Positions 1-9,012 are shown, counted from the first letter of the stretch. The stretch: 60,513 nucleotides of DNA from Parabacteroides sp. An277 (GCF_002159645.1 NZ_NFJB01000026.1:1-60513), one strand, 5' to 3'. The notes: generated from the letters alone by a model not told the origin. Translations and numbers: made by a program.

Positions 1-153
1 TCCGTCCCCATTCTTTTTATACCAAATGCTGTGCTATTTTAACACTTTATCTGTTAAAACACAAGCCCCCAAGCCTTCCCAAGGAATACTATTGACGTAG
101 TCTTGGTTATACTATATAATATAGGTAACAAGTCGGTGAAAACAGAACCGATT

Positions 154-335
154 GAAGCGGAGCGAGGCATGGCGCACGGCTCTTTCCATTCGGTTCACTC
201 GTTTCTGCAGGCCTCGCTCCGCTTCGACCGGCAGCTATGTACAGAAGCCCTCTACGAGGACTGTTTTATTACCTATACCGTGCCTCGAAGAGGCGCAATC
301 TTCCTGTAGCCGTGAGTCGAAGCAGAGCGAGGCCT
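154..335. repeat. Intergenic inverted and direct repeats (left edge)
   Basis: The left edge (1-360) holds no gene I can support. A 15-bp word at 154-168 (GAAGCGGAGCGAGGC) recurs as its exact reverse complement at 211-225. The longer version at 207-230 recurs inverted at 312-335 with two mismatches. The three copies can form alternative hairpins. The gap lies 3' of the epimerase gene, so a role in transcript ends is possible, but no T-tract follows. Confidence 0.7.
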
Positions 336-360
336 GCGGTCTGTGGTCGTGTCTTCCTTA

Positions 361-1374
361 TTATTTAAGCCATCCTTGCGCGCGATACCAGGCGAGGGTT
401 TCCGTCAATCCCTTCCGAAGGTCATACGCTGCTTGGAAATGCAGGTCGCGTTGGAGCGGAGTGATGTCGCATATCCAGTTCCGTTGTTTTAAGATATAAT
501 ACTTGTCGGAGTTGAGGGTGACGCTTTTGTGCATCCAGCCTCCGATGCGTTCTAACAGGATGCAGGCGAGATGCACCAAGGGCATCGGGATACGGGCATG
601 CCAGACGTGCCGCTTGGGCAGCAACTCTTGGATAAGCCGGGCGAAAGAAGCATCGGTATGCACATCGCCATCCGCCACAAAATACTCCCGGTTTCGGATA
701 TCCTCTTTCTCCAACGCATCTAACGCTACGCGTGCCAAGTCTTTTACATAAATGAAGGTGATGCGTTGCGGCGTCATCCCCACGGTGAAATCGAATCCAG
801 CCTGGATGCTCTGGATTTCGAGGAAATAATCCCGCTCACCCGGACCATATACGCCCGTCGGACGGAGAATGACATAGGGAAAAGCAGTCTGGCTGCGGAC
901 ATAACGTTCGGCCAAGAGTTTGCTTTTCCCATAAGCGGTATTCGGATGAGGCTCGTCGGTCAGGCGAATAGGCGTGAAGTGTATCTCATCGCCCATGCCG
1001 AAGCTGCTCAGGCTGCTCATCAGCAAGAACTTTCGGGGAGGACACGCTTGGGCCAAAGCCTGGAGGAAACGGCGCGTATGCTCGGCATTCACCTCGAAGA
1101 ATTGGCGTTTGTCGGGCGTTTTGGTCAGGCCGGCGTTATGCAACACATAGTCCCAGCCGCCATGCTCCTTGCGGAATGCCGCCAACTGTTCGGTCAGCGT
1201 CGTTTCCTCTTGATACGTTAACTCGATGAAGCGGATGCGCGGGTCTTGCAAACGAGCCCGGCTGCTATGTGCCCGGATACCGGCCCATACTTCATACCCT
1301 CGTTTCAAGGCTTCCTCTACCAAAAAGCCACCAATGAAGCCACTGGCTCCTGTAATCAATATCTTCTTGTTCAT
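361..1374 (-). CDS. NAD-dependent epimerase/dehydratase (extended SDR)
   Basis: This 337-residue protein belongs to the extended short-chain dehydrogenase/epimerase family, cytoplasmic enzymes that act on nucleotide sugars or related alcohols. The N-terminal Rossmann motif GASGFIGG is at residues 9-16. The catalytic Tyr-x-x-x-Lys is Y148/K152 (YGKSK), with the Ser cluster around 120-124. The start was set at 1374 because the protein beginning there opens directly with the Rossmann strand, and its ATG overlaps the upstream stop (ATGA). It is the last gene of an operon with a small membrane protein and a metal ABC transporter ATPase. That link is physical only; the substrate cannot be read from the sequence. 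C-terminal SDR specificity regions are present and nothing looks truncated. Confidence 0.85.
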   Translation of the reverse strand: MNKKILITGASGFIGGFLVEEALKRGYEVWAGIRAHSSRARLQDPRIRFIELTYQEETTLTEQLAAFRKEHGGWDYVLHNAGLTKTPDKRQFFEVNAEHTRRFLQALAQACPPRKFLLMSSLSSFGMGDEIHFTPIRLTDEPHPNTAYGKSKLLAERYVRSQTAFPYVILRPTGVYGPGERDYFLEIQSIQAGFDFTVGMTPQRITFIYVKDLARVALDALEKEDIRNREYFVADGDVHTDASFARLIQELLPKRHVWHARIPMPLVHLACILLERIGGWMHKSVTLNSDKYYILKQRNWICDITPLQRDLHFQAAYDLRKGLTETLAWYRAQGWLK

Positions 1375-1583
1375 TCTTCTTCGTTGTTCCTTATATAATA
1401 GATGTAATAATACCAAAGCAACCCAATCCAGTTGAGGACGACAATGGTCAGCATCCAAAGCACCTTCTGCTTTTTACTGATGAATGGGTTTTGCGAGACC
1501 GCCTTGCATCCAAACAAAATGACGGCTATGCCGACGATGTACCCCATTTCAGGTAATCCTATGAAAGCAAGCGGGGCGGTCAT
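1371..1583 (-). CDS. Small two-TM membrane protein, PLDc_N-like
   Basis: A 70-residue protein with two hydrophobic segments (about residues 10-27 and 41-63) separated by a short basic stretch (SKKQK), and a charged tail ending NNEEE. The pattern resembles the phospholipase D N-terminal membrane domain (PLDc_N), which usually occurs as small orphan membrane proteins of unknown role. Its ATG overlaps the stop of the upstream ATPase gene by 4 nt, and its stop overlaps the start of the epimerase by 4 nt, so all three are translationally coupled. Family assignment is by pattern only. Confidence 0.65.
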   Translation of the reverse strand: MTAPLAFIGLPEMGYIVGIAVILFGCKAVSQNPFISKKQKVLWMLTIVVLNWIGLLWYYYIYYIRNNEEE

Positions 1584-2335
1584 GGTTCGTGTGGAGCGGA
1601 TGGATGGTTCTTTAATACGCGGTGCGGCAGGTTACCATGCCCGACCAACTCAATCGGACAGGCGTAATTCTGGTCCAGCCAGTCCGCGGCAATATCGGTC
1701 CCTGCGTGGTAATGGAGCGTCTCGTTGACGCAAGCAATGTTCTTGACCATCGACAACACCGTACCTATATCGTGCGAAACCAATACGACCGCGCTCTCGT
1801 GGTTAATCTCTTCCAGCAGTTGGTAGAATTTCGATTCGAACCGCTTGTCTACATACGAGTTCGGCTCGTCTAATATCAACAATTCCGGGCGGGAGACAAT
1901 CGAGCGTCCCAACAATACGCGTTGCAATTGGCCGCCGGAAAGTTCGGCAACCGAGCGATGTGCCAAGGCTTCCAGTCCCATTTGGCAGACAACCTCTTCG
2001 ATGCGTTGCTGTTGGACTGTATTATATCCCCGGAAACGAGGCTTCTCGGCAGCCAGTCCGGAGGCAATGACTTCGTGTACCGAAATCGGGAAACGACGGT
2101 CTATCTGGCTCATTTGAGGCAAATAACCTATCTTTAAACCCTCTTTCCGGTGTATTTCTCCTGCTTGAGGAGCTAATAACCCCAGTATGACTTTCAGCAA
2201 GGTGGTCTTGCCGCCTCCGTTCGGGCCGATGATACCCAGGAAGTCCTGTTCGTAGACCGTTAGCGAAATATCCCGCAAGACGGTCTTACGGTCGTATCCA
2301 GCAGTGAGGTGTATTAATTCTATCAACTTATTCAT
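1580..2335 (-). CDS. znuC: Metal (zinc/manganese-type) ABC transporter ATP-binding protein
   Basis: This 251-residue nucleotide-binding subunit would power import of a divalent metal across the inner membrane. Visible motifs are Walker A GPNGGGKTT (37-45), Q-loop Q74 (LPQMSQ), ABC signature LSGGQ (132-136), Walker B LLILDEP (152-158) and switch His188 (VSHD). Sequence style and the neighbouring solute-binding lipoprotein place it in the ZnuC/MntB/FimA metal group. It overlaps the 3' end of the binding-protein gene by 8 bp, indicating co-transcription. The expected membrane permease (ZnuB-type) is not beside it, so the permease must be encoded elsewhere or the ATPase has another partner. Zinc versus manganese cannot be decided. 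Confidence 0.88.
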   Translation of the reverse strand: MNKLIELIHLTAGYDRKTVLRDISLTVYEQDFLGIIGPNGGGKTTLLKVILGLLAPQAGEIHRKEGLKIGYLPQMSQIDRRFPISVHEVIASGLAAEKPRFRGYNTVQQQRIEEVVCQMGLEALAHRSVAELSGGQLQRVLLGRSIVSRPELLILDEPNSYVDKRFESKFYQLLEEINHESAVVLVSHDIGTVLSMVKNIACVNETLHYHAGTDIAADWLDQNYACPIELVGHGNLPHRVLKNHPSAPHEP

Positions 2336-3197
2336 TTTCTGTCAATGCTTTAGCCAATTGAAGCATACTTTCTTTCCAATCGTAGGCCAGCGGATTGATG
2401 CGCACCAGGCGACAACCTGTTTCCTTTGCAATCAGTTCCGCGTTCTTTTGGTCGAATTCCTGTTGGATGAAAACGACCTGCACCTGTTGCTCGCGTGCGG
2501 TCTGGATAAGCGTAGCCAATTGAGCCGGCGAAGGCTCTTTTCCGTCCAGCTCAATACAGAGCTGCGTCAACCCGAATTCGTGTGCGAAATAGGTGAGGGC
2601 CGGGTGGTAAATGATAAAGGCCGTCCCTTGCAAAGGAGCTAACAGATGGCGTACCTCCGCCTCCGTTTGCGCTATATCGACTAAAAGAGAATCATAGTGT
2701 TGTTGATAAAGCGCTTGATGTGCGGGTGCTAACGTGCTCAGCGCGTCGCGGACGTTGGCTGCTATCACGCGTGCTCCGTGGAAAGAGGTCCATACGTGCG
2801 GGTCGGTAGCCCCATGGGAATGCCCGTCTGCCTCTTGCGCTTCCTGGTTTTCAAGCAGGTCTATACCGGCAGAAAGGTCAAATACGTGCATGTGTGGATT
2901 TTGTTCCTCCAATCGCTTCATCCAAGCCTGTTCGAACCCGATGTGTCCGATGCGGAGGTAAGCTTGGCTTTGGCTTACTTCGGCAAGTTGTTGCGGCGTT
3001 GGGTCGTATGTCTCAGGACTTTGTCCCGATGGCGTGAGGCAATTCACCCGAAACGTTCCACCGGCTATCCGGTCTACAAAATAGCGTTGCGGTTCGATGG
3101 TTACGGAAATCAGCGGTTCTTCGTGTGTAGCCGTGTGGCACGAGGTCAATATACCCCATAACCCTAATATCCAAATAAATACTGGTAAATACTTCAT
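2328..3197 (-). CDS. znuA: Metal ABC transporter substrate-binding lipoprotein (ZnuA family)
   Basis: A 289-residue cluster-9 (A-I) solute-binding protein that captures Zn2+ or Mn2+ for the adjacent ATPase. It has a lipoprotein signal with lipobox LTSC, so it should be anchored by lipid. A short His-rich loop (DGHSHG) and DPHVW, containing a metal-ligand His, lie near residues 125-135; a second His is in HPALTYFAHEFGL. The motif usually written SPHxYEP reads SPETYDP, with Glu where the first His ligand commonly sits. I believe this also occurs in other Bacteroidetes homologues but could not check. The start is the ATG at 3197; a longer frame would need a TTG. A -7 box (TACCTTTG, minus strand) at 3218-3225 suits this start. 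First gene of the operon. Confidence 0.85.
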   Translation of the reverse strand: MKYLPVFIWILGLWGILTSCHTATHEEPLISVTIEPQRYFVDRIAGGTFRVNCLTPSGQSPETYDPTPQQLAEVSQSQAYLRIGHIGFEQAWMKRLEEQNPHMHVFDLSAGIDLLENQEAQEADGHSHGATDPHVWTSFHGARVIAANVRDALSTLAPAHQALYQQHYDSLLVDIAQTEAEVRHLLAPLQGTAFIIYHPALTYFAHEFGLTQLCIELDGKEPSPAQLATLIQTAREQQVQVVFIQQEFDQKNAELIAKETGCRLVRINPLAYDWKESMLQLAKALTENE

Positions 3198-3217
3198 TTC
3201 GTCCAAATCCTTTCGCG

Positions 3218-3225
3218 CAAAGGTA
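3218..3225 (-). promoter_or_regulatory. Bacteroidetes -7 box upstream of the metal-uptake operon
   Basis: Minus strand reads TACCTTTG, matching TAnnTTTG, 20 bp upstream of the ZnuA-like start. No clean -33 TTTG is seen at the right spacing. No Zur/Fur-like palindrome was recognised. Confidence 0.45.
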
Positions 3226-3299
3226 GGGAGAAAAATTGGAATATGAAATGCCCAAGCCGGATAAGTACATACCTTTTCTCCGCTACCCGGAGGTGTATA

Positions 3300-3408
3300 G
3301 CTACGGGCGGCATAGTAACGTTACTACGGATGCCATAGGAGCATTCCTACGGGTGTCGTAGGAGTACAACTGTGGGTACCGTAGGAGTATTACTACGAAG
3401 GTAGGAGG
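3300..3408. repeat. 23-bp tandem repeat array (about 4.7 copies)
   Basis: Units begin at 3300, 3323, 3346, 3369 and 3392, each 23 bp and diverged. Each unit is an imperfect palindrome built on CTACGG...CCGTAG (for example CCTACGGGTGTCGTAGG), so each can form a small hairpin. The array lies between the metal operon and the secDF terminator and has no coding potential. Confidence 0.8.
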
Positions 3409-3446
3409 AAAAAAAGAAGGCTGCGGTCTTTCACAAGAGCGCAGCC
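3408..3446 (-). terminator. Rho-independent terminator of secDF
   Basis: On the minus strand, 43 bp after the secDF stop, GGCTGCGCTCTT pairs with its complement around a 4-nt loop (one mismatch). A T-rich tract (positions 3418 down to 3408) follows. Confidence 0.85.
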
Positions 3447-3489
3447 TAAACACATTAATTATATCTTAAAACGTAAATATAAAAACAGT

Positions 3490-6400
3490 TTATTCTTCGT
3501 TTGCCGTTAAATCTGTTTTATCGCCTAACTTCTTGATGCGATGCTTTTGGATTTCGTAAGCGATCGGTGTGGCGATAAACAACGTCGAGTAGGTACCAAT
3601 GATGATACCCAACAAGATCGCGAACGTAAAGCTACGGATGGTGCTACCACCCAAGATGAAGATACAAAGCACCACGATAAGAGTCGTGAGTGATGTATTG
3701 AATGTACGCGAGAGCGTAGAGTTCAGGGCATCGTTGATGACGCGATACCGGTCTCGCTTCGGATAAAGCTGGATGGTCTCGCGGATACGGTCGAACACCA
3801 CCACGGTATCGTTAATCGAATAACCGATAATCGTCAAAATAGCTGCAATGAACGTTTGGTCTACCTCCATCGAGAAGGGCATGAACTTCCATAACAACGA
3901 ATAACAAGCAATGATACAGAGTGTAGCCACTGCTACAGAAGCAAAGGCGCCGACCGAGAAGGATACATCGCGGAAGCGTAACAAGATATAAGCAGCCATA
4001 CAAACCATGGCGAAGATAACGGCCAGGAAGGCTGCATTCTTAATGTCATCCGCCATCGACGGACCTACCTTTTGCGAGCTTTGCACGTAGTCGCTCGTGA
4101 ACTGGTCGAGCGTCACGCCATCACCCAAAAGCGGTTTCAAACCTTCGTATAGCTTCGATTCGATGTCTTGGTCTACGTTCGGGTCAGTATCCGTAATACG
4201 GTAGTTGGTCGAGATGCGGACTTGGTCGGGCGTACCGATCGTGATAACGCTTACAGCCCCATCCAATTGCGGTTCCAACATATTGCGTACCTCTTCTGTA
4301 TTGACATTCTGGTCGAAGCGCACGATATAGTTACGACCTCCGGTGAAGTCGATACCATTGTTCAAACCTACCGTAGCCATCGAAATAGCACCCAATACGA
4401 TGATACCTACCGGGATTAAATAACCCACCTTGCGAGCACCTAAGAAGTTCACCTTCGGATTGCGAAGCAGGTTCTTGGTAATGCTTGTCACGAAAGTTAC
4501 ATGGTTCAGCTTGTTCTTCGCCAAGAGTGATTCGTATACGATACGTGTCAAGAATACGGCTGTCAGGAAGTTTGCCAACAAACCGATAATCAACGTCGTG
4601 GCGAAACCTCGGATAGGACCTGTACCGAAGTAGAAGAGGACAATACCCGTAATGATAGAAGTCAAGTTCGAGTCGAAGATAGCCGAGAAGGCATTGCTAT
4701 ATCCATCGGCAATGGCACGGTTCAGACCTTTGCCCGCCCGGAGTTCCTCTTTCGTACGTTCGTAAATCAACACGTTGGCATCGACCGCCATACCCAGCGT
4801 AAGCACCATACCGGCAATACCCGGCAACGTCAATACGGCTTGGAACGAAGCCAAGACACCCATCGTGAAGAAGATATTCAATATCAACGCACCGTCGGCA
4901 ATCAAACCCGGCAATACGCCATAAAACGCACACATGTAAAGCATCAATAATACCAACGCGATAGCGAACGAGATGAAACCGGCGTTGATAGCTTCTTGTC
5001 CTAACGACGGACCTACGACATCTTCTTGTACGATATGTACAGAAGCCGCCATCTTACCTGATTTCAACACATTTGCCAAGTCTTTGGCCTCTTCCGGCGT
5101 GAAATGACCGGTGATAGAAGATTGTCCGTTTGGAATCTCGCCTTGTACATTAGGCGCAGAATAAACCATACCGTCCAATACAATCGCAATGGCATTACCC
5201 ACGTTTTCTTTGGTCAGACGCGCCCAAGCTTTTGCTCCTTCAGCATTCATGGTCATGCTAACGACCTGTTCCGTACGTCCGGGTTGTTGGCTGAAGTCTG
5301 CACGTGCATCAGTTACCACATCACCACCCAAAGCTGGCGAACCGTCGCGGTTTGTCACTTTCAAAGCATATAATTCGAAGAACTGGCCTTTTTCATCGAT
5401 AGCCTTCACGCCGAATTTCAACGAGAGGTTACGGGGCAGGGCGTCTTTTACCTGCTTCATGTTGAGGTATTCCGTTACCTTCGCCATATCCGAAGACTTT
5501 ACATAGCCAACGATAGGGCTGGGTACCAATTGCCCGTTATATTGGTTGAGTTGCAAGACAGCGAACAACGGATGCTCTTTCGCAAACTCTTCTGCTGTTT
5601 GGTCTTGTTGTGTAGCCTCCGGCGAATCTTGAATCTGTGCTAATAACGAATCCGTTTCGCTGGTAGCTTCTTTCGGAGCCGTCACCGAATCCGCTTTGGC
5701 TACAAGCGCCTGGGTTGAATCCGCTTCTGCGCTGGTTGACAAAATATTGGCCAAAGCAGCATCGGCGGCGATCAATTGCTGGTAGATTTCCGGTAATTTA
5801 TATGTCTCCCAGAATTCCAAATTGGCACTACCTTGCAACAATTTGCGCACACGTTCCGGCTCTTTTACACCAGGAAGCTCGACTAAGATACGTCCGGCCG
5901 TTTCCAAACGTTGGATGTTTGGGGCAACCACACCAAAGCGGTCGATACGCGTACGCAATACGTTAAATGAATTGTCGATAGCGCTCTGCAACTCCTCTTT
6001 CAACACGGAGATGACTTGTGCATCGGAACTCTGCGGTGTAATTTTGTCTTTTAAATCGAATGTACTGAAAATTGTAGCCAACCGACCACCCGGTACTAAC
6101 GCCTTGTATTCGTCGGCAAATAAATCGATAAAATCTTTTTGGCTGGTGGCTTGATGTGCGTACGCCAAATCCAACGCCTTGTTGAAATTTTCGTCCGGGT
6201 TATTGTCGGACAACGAGCGGACAACATCCGGAACACTCAATTCCAGTACGACGTTCATACCGCCTTTCAGGTCCAAACCTAAACTAATTTCCATCTCTCG
6301 GCATTCTTTGAGCGTATAGCCCAACCATACCTTTTCAGTAGATAGCGAGTCTAAATACTGACTCTCTTTTACAGGGTCACCTCCGGCATAGTCTGCCGCT

Positions 6401-6501
6401 TTTTTGTTATACCAATTCGTTATAAACGAGAACGATAGGTAAAACAAGCAAACAAGCGTCAGCAACACGGAGAAGACTTTCACAAATCCTTTGTTTTGCA
6501 T
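3490..6501 (-). CDS. secDF: SecD-SecF fusion protein translocase subunit
   Basis: A 1003-residue fusion of SecD and SecF, the RND-type auxiliary subunits that use the proton gradient to pull proteins through SecYEG at the inner membrane. An N-terminal TM segment (about 8-28) is followed by SecD motifs LGLDLKGGM (about 74-82) and the P1 periplasmic domain. A low-complexity Asp/Ser/Ala-rich insert (about 255-305) follows, then the SecD TM bundle with MAVDANVLIYER. The SecF half starts near 660, with FTGGRNY and SINDTVVVFDRIRE. Single-chain SecDF is normal in Bacteroidetes. Encoded alone, with its own terminator and a -7 box at 6556-6563. Length fits full-length SecDF with the insert. Confidence 0.97.
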   Translation of the reverse strand: MQNKGFVKVFSVLLTLVCLFYLSFSFITNWYNKKAADYAGGDPVKESQYLDSLSTEKVWLGYTLKECREMEISLGLDLKGGMNVVLELSVPDVVRSLSDNNPDENFNKALDLAYAHQATSQKDFIDLFADEYKALVPGGRLATIFSTFDLKDKITPQSSDAQVISVLKEELQSAIDNSFNVLRTRIDRFGVVAPNIQRLETAGRILVELPGVKEPERVRKLLQGSANLEFWETYKLPEIYQQLIAADAALANILSTSAEADSTQALVAKADSVTAPKEATSETDSLLAQIQDSPEATQQDQTAEEFAKEHPLFAVLQLNQYNGQLVPSPIVGYVKSSDMAKVTEYLNMKQVKDALPRNLSLKFGVKAIDEKGQFFELYALKVTNRDGSPALGGDVVTDARADFSQQPGRTEQVVSMTMNAEGAKAWARLTKENVGNAIAIVLDGMVYSAPNVQGEIPNGQSSITGHFTPEEAKDLANVLKSGKMAASVHIVQEDVVGPSLGQEAINAGFISFAIALVLLMLYMCAFYGVLPGLIADGALILNIFFTMGVLASFQAVLTLPGIAGMVLTLGMAVDANVLIYERTKEELRAGKGLNRAIADGYSNAFSAIFDSNLTSIITGIVLFYFGTGPIRGFATTLIIGLLANFLTAVFLTRIVYESLLAKNKLNHVTFVTSITKNLLRNPKVNFLGARKVGYLIPVGIIVLGAISMATVGLNNGIDFTGGRNYIVRFDQNVNTEEVRNMLEPQLDGAVSVITIGTPDQVRISTNYRITDTDPNVDQDIESKLYEGLKPLLGDGVTLDQFTSDYVQSSQKVGPSMADDIKNAAFLAVIFAMVCMAAYILLRFRDVSFSVGAFASVAVATLCIIACYSLLWKFMPFSMEVDQTFIAAILTIIGYSINDTVVVFDRIRETIQLYPKRDRYRVINDALNSTLSRTFNTSLTTLIVVLCIFILGGSTIRSFTFAILLGIIIGTYSTLFIATPIAYEIQKHRIKKLGDKTDLTANEE

Positions 6502-6555
6502 CTGAACTTATTATTTTTGTTATTACTTATTTTGTTCGCCTTTTTTCTCAGGCTG

Positions 6556-6563
6556 CAAAGATA
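6556..6563 (-). promoter_or_regulatory. -7 promoter box of secDF
   Basis: Minus strand reads TATCTTTG, an exact TAnnTTTG, 55 bp upstream of the secDF ATG. No good -33 element is visible. Confidence 0.5.
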
Positions 6564-6638
6564 GAGTTTTTTTTCCTGATTAAGAGTAATTAGAATAATT
6601 ATTTCCCAAATAAGTGCTTCATTCAGGAAGCAAATATT

Positions 6639-6646
6639 TATCTTTG
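6639..6646 (+). promoter_or_regulatory. -7 promoter box of the DUF4468 operon
   Basis: TATCTTTG lies 26 bp before the ATG at 6672. It is an exact -7 consensus; the -33 element is not recognisable. Confidence 0.5.
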
Positions 6647-6671
6647 GCGAAAAATTTAATTGTATTATTTC

Positions 6672-7667
6672 ATGAAACAGCTATTACTTTTACTCGCCTT
6701 ATGCCCGTTATTGCTTTGGGCTCAAGATGATGAGAAATATCTGGCGGGCGCAGTGCCGGTCGAAAACGGCAAAGTCGTATTCTCGAAAGAGATTCAAGTA
6801 CCGAATCAGACAAAACAACAAGTGTATGAAACAGCCTTAGCTTGGGCGAACCAACGTTTCACGGGCGAAGATATGCGCGTGGCGTATCAAAATCCGGAGG
6901 CGGGAGAACTCGCCGCTACAGGGAAAGAGTATATTGTCTTTTCCAGTACGGTACTTTCATTAGACCGTGCGTTGATGTCGTATCAAGTACGGATTCGGAC
7001 GGCGGATGCGCTTTGTTCGATTGAACTGACCAATATCCGTTACGAGTATAACGTTTCTTACCAGCGTGACCCGGAACGCTATGTGGCAGAAGAGTGGATT
7101 GTAGATAAATATGCTTTACGTAACGAAACGAAATTGAATCGTATTACGGGTAAATTCCGCCGTAAGACAATTGATTTTGCCGATGAACTCTTCCAGAGTG
7201 CCGCAAAAGCTTTCGGACAATCGGATGTCCAAGTGCAACCTGCGCCTCAAGAGAAGGCTACTCTGGCCAATACAGCGGTAAACGAATCCAAATATAACGA
7301 TAAATCCAACGAATCACAGGCATCACCTGCTGGATTTACCGCGATGGATGTCGCCAGCATCCCTTCTACTTTGAAACAATTAATGCCGAAGAGCACGTTG
7401 CGTATTAAGATGGCGGACAACAATATCACGGATTTAGGTGCAGAATGGAAGGGTTTTGGCAATATGTTTGGCAAGAATATCGCTTCGGTATCGGTAGATG
7501 CTGAGGGTGAATTTAGCCAACAGGTAAAAGACGGAGAGGTATATACGCTCCAATTCTCGTCGGACGATGCTGTCTGGATGATCATAGAATGTAGCAAACA
7601 GGGTGAGACGCAAGAGGGCGGACGAACGACCATTGTCGGCGAAGTGCTCCATGTCTGGGTTAAATAA
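6672..7667 (+). CDS. Secreted DUF4468 domain protein
   Basis: A 331-residue exported protein with a signal peptide (hydrophobic 4-16, cleavage after WAQ). The first ~180 residues match DUF4468, a Bacteroidetes-specific alpha/beta domain predicted to have a TBP-like fold, function unknown. The typical pattern is visible: conversion of a YETALAWANQRF helix to strands, then an LTNIRYEY strand. The C-terminal part (about 200-331) is a separate, weakly conserved domain. The start at 6672 is an ATG directly before the signal peptide; the upstream in-frame start is only a TTG. The stop is 9 bp before a second DUF4468 gene, so they are co-transcribed. Role probably periplasmic or envelope; inferred from the signal only. 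Confidence 0.78.
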   Translation: MKQLLLLLALCPLLLWAQDDEKYLAGAVPVENGKVVFSKEIQVPNQTKQQVYETALAWANQRFTGEDMRVAYQNPEAGELAATGKEYIVFSSTVLSLDRALMSYQVRIRTADALCSIELTNIRYEYNVSYQRDPERYVAEEWIVDKYALRNETKLNRITGKFRRKTIDFADELFQSAAKAFGQSDVQVQPAPQEKATLANTAVNESKYNDKSNESQASPAGFTAMDVASIPSTLKQLMPKSTLRIKMADNNITDLGAEWKGFGNMFGKNIASVSVDAEGEFSQQVKDGEVYTLQFSSDDAVWMIIECSKQGETQEGGRTTIVGEVLHVWVK

Positions 7668-7676
7668 TCAAATTGC

Positions 7677-8234
7677 ATGCGGACGTTTATATTATATATA
7701 GGTATGCTTTTACTTCCTGCGCTGGTTGTGGCGCAGGGGAGTAAAGGCAAAGTCGATGGATGTGCACCAATGAAAGAGGGTAAGGTGTGCTACGTCGACG
7801 AGGTGGATATGGACGGCATGAGCCAACAAAAAATCTACGAAGGCATTAGTCGTTGGGCGAAAAAGAATTATGCCAAAGATATTTTCCTCTCGAATGTCGT
7901 GACGAATAAAAAGAAGAAAACGGTATTTGTAAGCTCGAAGGTGGAATTATTGCTGAGCGATACGGAGAAAACCATCGTCAGCTACAAGCTTTCTATTCTT
8001 TGTGAAGAGGGCAAGTACCAGGCGACCTTGACCGATATTACTTACCAATACGACCCCAATCAAGAGAAAAAGTACCGCAATATACCGGCTGAAGAGGTGA
8101 TTGCAGACGAAGGTAAGGGCAATAAGATTACCCAAATCAAGAACCCGCGCCTCTTTTGCGATGCGACTTACTTCTTTGCCGAGAACCTTTTTGGGGAAGT
8201 TTTCAACTCGTTGGACGAAGATGCAGAGGAATAG
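7677..8234 (+). CDS. Secreted DUF4468 domain protein (single domain)
   Basis: A 185-residue paralogue of the N-terminal half of the preceding protein. It has a signal peptide ending VVAQG and the same order of elements: KVCYVDEVDM strand, KIYEGISRWAKKNY helix, LTDITYQYD strand. It lacks the C-terminal extension, so it is essentially a bare DUF4468 domain. Placed 9 bp after the neighbour, suggesting a tandem duplication within one operon. Function unknown. Confidence 0.75.
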   Translation: MRTFILYIGMLLLPALVVAQGSKGKVDGCAPMKEGKVCYVDEVDMDGMSQQKIYEGISRWAKKNYAKDIFLSNVVTNKKKKTVFVSSKVELLLSDTEKTIVSYKLSILCEEGKYQATLTDITYQYDPNQEKKYRNIPAEEVIADEGKGNKITQIKNPRLFCDATYFFAENLFGEVFNSLDEDAEE

Positions 8235-8293
8235 TTGAACCATTTGCGGACTTGGGTTGTTATATCAACAAATGGTTTTAAAGAAGAATGCAT

Positions 8294-8941
8294 ATGAAAA
8301 AGTTTTTGATTTTACTATGGGTCGCTCTTACGTTTCCTTTTGTACAAGCGCAAGAGTTTCATTTCATGCCGAAGATTGGAATGAGTTTCGCTAACTTGAC
8401 GAACTCGGAAGGCAAGATGGCACCGGGATTGAATGTAGGTGTAGCGGCTGAATTCCCTGTATTTGATAGTTTTTCTATCGAACCCGGTGTCTATTATTCG
8501 ATGCAAGGGACGCGGTCGTCTTCTTATGTCGGCATGGGAGATATGCGTGTCGGAGGTGATGTAACCTTTGATATGGATTACATCAATATTCCTATTTACG
8601 CGAAATATTACGTCTACGAAGGCTTTCACCTCTTTGCCGGTCCGCAATTTGGGTTCAATGTCCATAGTAGTGTCAATGTAGATGCGCGCGATTTCGAAGG
8701 TTCAGGCGACAATATTGATATCAAAGATGCCGTAAACACGTTCGATTTTTCCATCGGTATCGGTGCAGGCTATCAATTTGATATGGGATTGAACATCGCA
8801 ATTAACTATAATATCGGATTGACACATGCTTTAAAGCAAGCCGACTTCTCGGATTTAGGCATTGATGCCGACGAATGGGAAGGTTGGAATGATTCATTCC
8901 GTAACAGTGTCTTGCAGATTAATTTAGGCTATCGCTTTTAG
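8294..8941 (+). CDS. PorT-family outer-membrane beta-barrel protein
   Basis: A 215-residue predicted eight-stranded beta-barrel (outer-membrane beta-barrel / PorT-like family). It has a signal peptide cleaved after VQAQ, alternating aromatic/hydrophobic strands (GMSFANL, SIEPGVYYSM, YINIPIYAKYY, GIGAGYQF, NIAINYNIGL) and a terminal LQINLGYRF ending in Phe, as expected for outer-membrane insertion. Such proteins are abundant in Bacteroidetes, with varied or unknown roles. An alternative ATG lies 6 bp upstream (8288); 8294 opens directly with MKK. Third gene of the cluster, followed by a terminator. Confidence 0.82.
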   Translation: MKKFLILLWVALTFPFVQAQEFHFMPKIGMSFANLTNSEGKMAPGLNVGVAAEFPVFDSFSIEPGVYYSMQGTRSSSYVGMGDMRVGGDVTFDMDYINIPIYAKYYVYEGFHLFAGPQFGFNVHSSVNVDARDFEGSGDNIDIKDAVNTFDFSIGIGAGYQFDMGLNIAINYNIGLTHALKQADFSDLGIDADEWEGWNDSFRNSVLQINLGYRF

Positions 8942-8982
8942 CGATTTTCCTATTTTTAGCTACGCGTAATTTTAATCACAGG

Positions 8983-9012
8983 CCGTCTCTTCCAGGAAGA
9001 GGCGGTTTTTTA
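8983..9012 (+). terminator. Rho-independent terminator after the beta-barrel gene
   Basis: CCGTCTCTTCC pairs with GGAAGAGGCGG (one G-U) and is followed by a run of Ts at 9006-9011. Confidence 0.85.

Noticed and set aside
766-1221. 151-codon frame opposite the epimerase
   Set aside because: Shadow of a well-supported SDR gene; no promoter, no domain.
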